From Rhyzopertha dominica (Eukaryota > Arthropoda > Insecta > Coleoptera > Bostrichidae), in NCBI GenBank assembly GCA_025024175.1, contig QCXZ01000138.1, forward strand, positions 496,002-560,001: 64,000 bases of DNA, given 5' to 3'. Positions 60,224 to 64,000 of the stretch are shown piece by piece. Numbering within the stretch: the first letter of the stretch is position 1; each line of letters starts with the position of its first letter. The notes under the pieces were generated by a model. It saw nothing but the letters and a program-made list of their open reading frames with translations. It did not search any database and was not told the origin of the DNA. Made by a program: the position numbers and the translations under genes.

Positions 60224-63200
60224 ATGGATATGGATTTCATGAACTTTAAGGATGAGGAATACTTTTCCACTTTCGAACAATCTGGTTTTCTGGTGAGTCA
60301 CCTAGTTTATATCAACAGGAGTGTTATTGTTCAATGTTATCAACCTAGGATTCGGGGCCAGAGGATTCAACTAGTGTTGACGATACAAACGACAATGCAA
60401 ACTGGGAATGGGAACAAGAAAGAGAGTAAGTAGGTGATGTTGTGTTAAAGCGTGGACTAATTATGTTGTTGTTTAGGATAAATGGGGATATAGCGCTGAT
60501 TCCAATTTCGAGTAACTTCGACACTGATATGTCTAATATGTCTGTCTCGCCGCCGTTCAGAGAAGATTTTCACAAGCTTTTCTGCGATTGGCAGAACGTT
60601 ATTGCAGTAGATGTAAGTGTTACCTCTTAGGCTAGTGTGCGACATTCATGTATTTAGTTTTTCTAAAAGAGTTAACTATTTGCTATTATAGTTAAGCTGT
60701 GACAATGGCAACAGGTTGGAAACCTTAACATTGCAGGTATATAAGTTGGATTGCTTAATTGTCAGATTTCTGTGAGTAGACATTTTAATAAGTTATTGGT
60801 TGACAAACCTAAAAATATTGGGCCAGTTTCTCTCCTCTATTTTAAGCTAAAATCAACTCTGTATTTAAATCTAAACCAATCACATACCTATTATCGTGAT
60901 ACAGTGGCTTTGTTTTGCCGTCGCTGCTCATTTTGTTTTTTGCCGTGATCGTGACTTTGACGTTTGACCTGTCACATTGTGCTATTCAACTACATGTGGA
61001 TTAATGTGCTGTGTTGTTCCCGGCCCCCGTTTTGGTTGGTCCCAGTTTGCTGATTTTAGTATTCATGAATTTTCTCAACATTTCCTTTCTTTTTTTCTTA
61101 GTTCAGCCCTAATGAACCAATACCGAAACATCAGCCGAAACCAAAACAGTTTTTTTATTACCTTCTCCAAGATCTACGATTTTGGGACACGAAAGCATCA
61201 CATACAGTTAATAAATTATGTGATTTACATAATTACCTTCCCTGTTCCAACCATTTCTTGCTTAAATTTTGAAAAAGTGTTTCTTCATCTAATTTTTATA
61301 GTCGAGTTTCATATCTGTTTAATTTTCCAGAATATATGCTTAAGCTTGTTTGTGAAGGTTGTTGATGAAGTTTGTTTTTTGACAGTTTTTATAATAATCT
61401 TCATGTTTTGTATTTTCTTCCTTCCCGACTATTATAACTAAATCTCACATTTTTCTTTCAAAGTATTTGCTGGCGTTTTATCTCTTTTACCACTAACGAC
61501 TTTTGCTGCAATCAAATGAAAACACTTTATAACATTGTTATCAAATAAAATTATTAAATGGTGTTGCCAAGATCATTTTTGCTTAAGCTGTAGATTTTTA
61601 GCCCTTACTACCATTATTTAATAATGCATCAACCCACGTAATTACCCAACTGAATATTGCACATGTATTACATGTCTTTTATACGGCACCGGTTTTACTT
61701 ACAAATTTAATTATTAACTTTTAGGGACCGGTGGATGACGACAACAATCACGATACCCTAACAAATGCAAATTTAAACACGTTCGACATAACTTCATTCC
61801 TAACAGAACCAGAACCTCAGGAAACGAGTGACAATGTAACATCAAAACCTACTGAGGTTGCTAAACAACAACCAAAGAAACTGCGAACTGGCGGAAAGAA
61901 AATTGACATAAATGCACGAAAGTACATAGTCAGCGATTCTGAAGATGATCACATTGATGTCGAGACTGTCTCTGAGCATGGTGATAGTGCTCCTGTTTTG
62001 GAAGCTGGAGATCTGAACAGTTTGCTTGAACAGTTTGAAGCTTCTGAGGGATTTCAGAGTAAAGAGATGGCTAGCGAGATAAAAGTTGAAGAGATGCTAA
62101 TTGACGAAAACATCAAGATTAAACAGGAGGTTGCTGAAACATTTGAAGTCAACACAATGCAGCTGCCTACTGCTAGGATCAAAATAGAAGGCAACAGCAT
62201 TAAAGATGGTGAGTAGTAAAATTTAACTATGGTTAGTAGTGTACATTGTATACATCTGACACTCTAGTAGGTTTAAAATCATTGAATATTAAAATCAAAA
62301 TATGTTCAACAAAAAAGATGCTTGATTAGATTTGTATTGATTGTGTGCTGGTGGGAATTATAGCATGTACATATGCACTGCCAATTTTCTTCTAACATTA
62401 GTCATCACATAGCTGCTAGGTATTGTTGTATGTTTATGTAGCTACTAATGTGTTTGCTATTCACCATTATTAAGAGGAGACACATTACTTATTATTTTAA
62501 AGTTAGAACTGAGTGACTTCATTTAAATTATAGATATTGTATATTTAAAAAATGCAAATTTTTAATGATTTATAAAATAATAATTCTGTAGACTAACACA
62601 GTTCTTTGTGGCACTAAAATTCTTATGAATTATCTTATTTGCCATCTGATCGGTAAAATTACTTAATCTAATTTCCTACAATTAGCTCTGTGGTTTTCTG
62701 TATGCTTTGTTCTGAGAAGTTACCTTCACATTGACACTTACATGCAAAAAATCTGACAACATTTTGGAGATCTCCCAAAATTTAATACATTCTGCTATAT
62801 TCTTCAACATTATCTGTTCCTTGTCTTCCAGAGTGTGGTGCAAAGAAGACTCATTATGAGCTTAATCTAATTATTTATTACTTGTTTAGCATTTCAAAAA
62901 GGTTCTCATTTACTGCACAGACCTTGTTTTTATTCATGTTCATTTCTCATACCAGATGTTAGAATGGAAATCTAAAAGTGAATCAGTATTAAAAGATAAA
63001 GTATGTGACCCATTCAGTTAAATATAACAAATTTTTTAATTCTAACAGTTTAGCTTGAATGTTGCTGTTTTTTCAGATCAAGTTCAGATAAAGAAAGAAA
63101 TTAAACCTAAGGTTGAATCAATGCCACAGCCTGAACCAGCATCAGACGTAGTTAAAAGTAAACAAATCCTAGATGCCTTGCCGGAAGAGCTCATAAAGAA

Positions 63201-64000
63201 AATAAAAGAATCGGGCAAAAGGAAACCCATATCTGTGATTCCCGCCATCCCAAACAAGAAGCGTTGCGTTCAGCGAATACCGGAAACCAACACTTTAAAC
63301 AAAATAAAGGCTGCAAGTCCGAATGCTGTCAGATTAGATCACGATTACTGCAGCTCGTTGTCTCCGTATCCCAAACATCCAAAGAAAGATTCCGGATTCG
63401 AATCCTCGGAAGAAGATGAAAGGGCAATCATTCGAAATCAGCCCACTGTTAAGAATGCAGATGGGAAGTTAATGGTTTCACTACTGAAAGTGAACACAAT
63501 CAAACCGAATAACGTAGCCGAAGGAAATCAGCAACAGAAACGTAAACTTAATTTAGCGGAATACAAGAAGAGACGTGCTGTTACTTCAGCCGGAAATTCA
63601 CAGTGCAATTCTCCGATGAACAGCGGCCGGAATTCTCCCGAAGTGGAGGACGAGAATGTCAGGCGACAAAAGCACCAGGAGAAACTCACGCGCATGGCCA
63701 TGGAACTGCTGAATACACCCGCCAAATCGAGCAAAAACAGTGCACCGAGTGACGTAGCTGCCGTCGTCCCGCCAAAGAAGATCATCACTGTCCCTCCGGA
63801 TATGGAAAAAAAGACGCTTGTTAGTATAGGAGTGAACACCATGACCATTGGACGTCTACCTCTTTGTGCCGCACCAGTAGTCGAGGAAATCAAGCCCTTG
63901 CTACAGAACGCCAAGATCAGTACAAATTCCCTCATTACCGCAGTCATAGAAAGTATACCTAAGGTTAAGTATAAGAACGCACTGACCGTGGAAAATGTGC
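60224..64000 (+). CDS. Acidic nuclear protein with HCF-1-binding-type motif, PGC-1/Spargel-like candidate (5' part)
   Basis: Exons 60224-60292, 60349-60425, 60477-60612, 60692-60736, 61725-62208 and 63077 to the window end join in frame (about 577 codons, open at the 3' side). The N-terminus is acidic (MDMDFMNFKDEEYFSTF) and could be an activation domain. Exon 5 has acidic stretches and repeated KxE pairs that look like sumoylation sites (IKVEE, IKQEV, IKIEG). The last exon contains RLDHDYCSS, the (D/E)HxY HCF-1-binding motif with the same DHDYC wording as PGC-1 coactivators. It is followed by a KDSGFESSEEDE acidic patch, LMVSLLKVNTI and LNLAEYKKRRAV. The RS and RRM regions that would confirm a PGC-1 protein would lie beyond the window. 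An HCF-binding chromatin regulator with a LLEYRKR-type motif (KMT2E/SETD5) is the main alternative. The 1-kb intron before exon 5 holds a MITE copy. Confidence 0.6.
60811..60881. repeat. Partial copy of the 42622-42757 MITE
   Basis: GGGCCAGTTTCTCTCCTCTA, then TTTTAAGCTAAAATCAACTC and AAATCTAAACCAA, are shared with 42622-42682 at roughly nine of ten positions. The right arm of the element is absent. It lies in an intron of the DHDY-motif gene. Confidence 0.7.

Noticed and set aside
60977..61441. 154-codon hydrophobic frame on the plus strand
   Set aside because: It falls in an intron of the DHDY-motif gene. Its Phe/Ile-rich composition is what T-rich intron DNA yields, and no family features were seen.
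63528..63947. 139-codon minus-strand frame at the right edge
   Set aside because: Antisense shadow of the last exon of the plus-strand gene, which reads in phase with its upstream exons.
1..64000. CRISPR arrays, bacterial operons or phage sequences
   Set aside because: No regularly spaced repeats of that type; the intron-exon structure and gene content are animal.

Overview
The window looks like AT-rich nuclear DNA of an insect. Genes are split by GT-AG introns, poly(A) signals follow the stop codons, and transposon remnants are frequent. An ABCH-type half transporter, a subfamily typical of arthropods, points the same way. A beetle is possible, but the sequence alone does not settle the order. 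Eight single N bases are scattered through the window.

Layout. (1) 1984-3598, + strand: a large 3' exon of the peroxisomal half transporter ABCD3/PMP70; its first exons lie outside or are not recognisable. (2) 3746-8534: AT-rich intergenic DNA with a PIF/Harbinger remnant (4204-5119) and a palindrome with a hammerhead-ribozyme-like core (5283-5406). (3) 8535-11430: a small unidentified gene (minus) and calreticulin (plus) flank a shared ~1.1 kb intergenic region. (4) 11551-15100: decayed LINE-like DNA and hairpins. (5) 15240-20345, + strand: a chromatin-reader gene combining a SAMD1/KAT6-type winged helix, AT-hook-like motifs, a double PHD finger and a SAM domain, followed by three nearly identical 205-bp tandem units. 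(6) 21798-23099, minus: a complete DENND10/FAM45-like gene with a GC-AG intron. (7) 24451-41659, minus: nine coding exons of an ABCH half transporter with introns up to 7 kb that hold nested transposons and foldback elements. A GC-richer segment near 56.8-57.1 kb could be its distal first exon. (8) 42-59 kb: no further coding gene, but a Crypton tyrosine-recombinase pseudogene, a MITE inside it, two LINE reverse-transcriptase fragments and two long inverted-repeat elements. (9) 60224-64000, + strand: the 5' part of an acidic nuclear protein carrying an HCF-1-binding-type DHDY motif, possibly the insect PGC-1 homologue Spargel; it runs off the window.

The genes do not form one pathway. They cover peroxisomal fatty-acid import, ER folding and calcium storage, chromatin reading, late-endosomal trafficking, probable lipid export, and probably transcription. 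The most unusual material is non-coding: two palindromic elements, 34 kb apart, share the CUGANGA...GAAA core of a hammerhead ribozyme with a palindromic stem III, and several foldback elements of different families are packed around and inside the ABCH gene.
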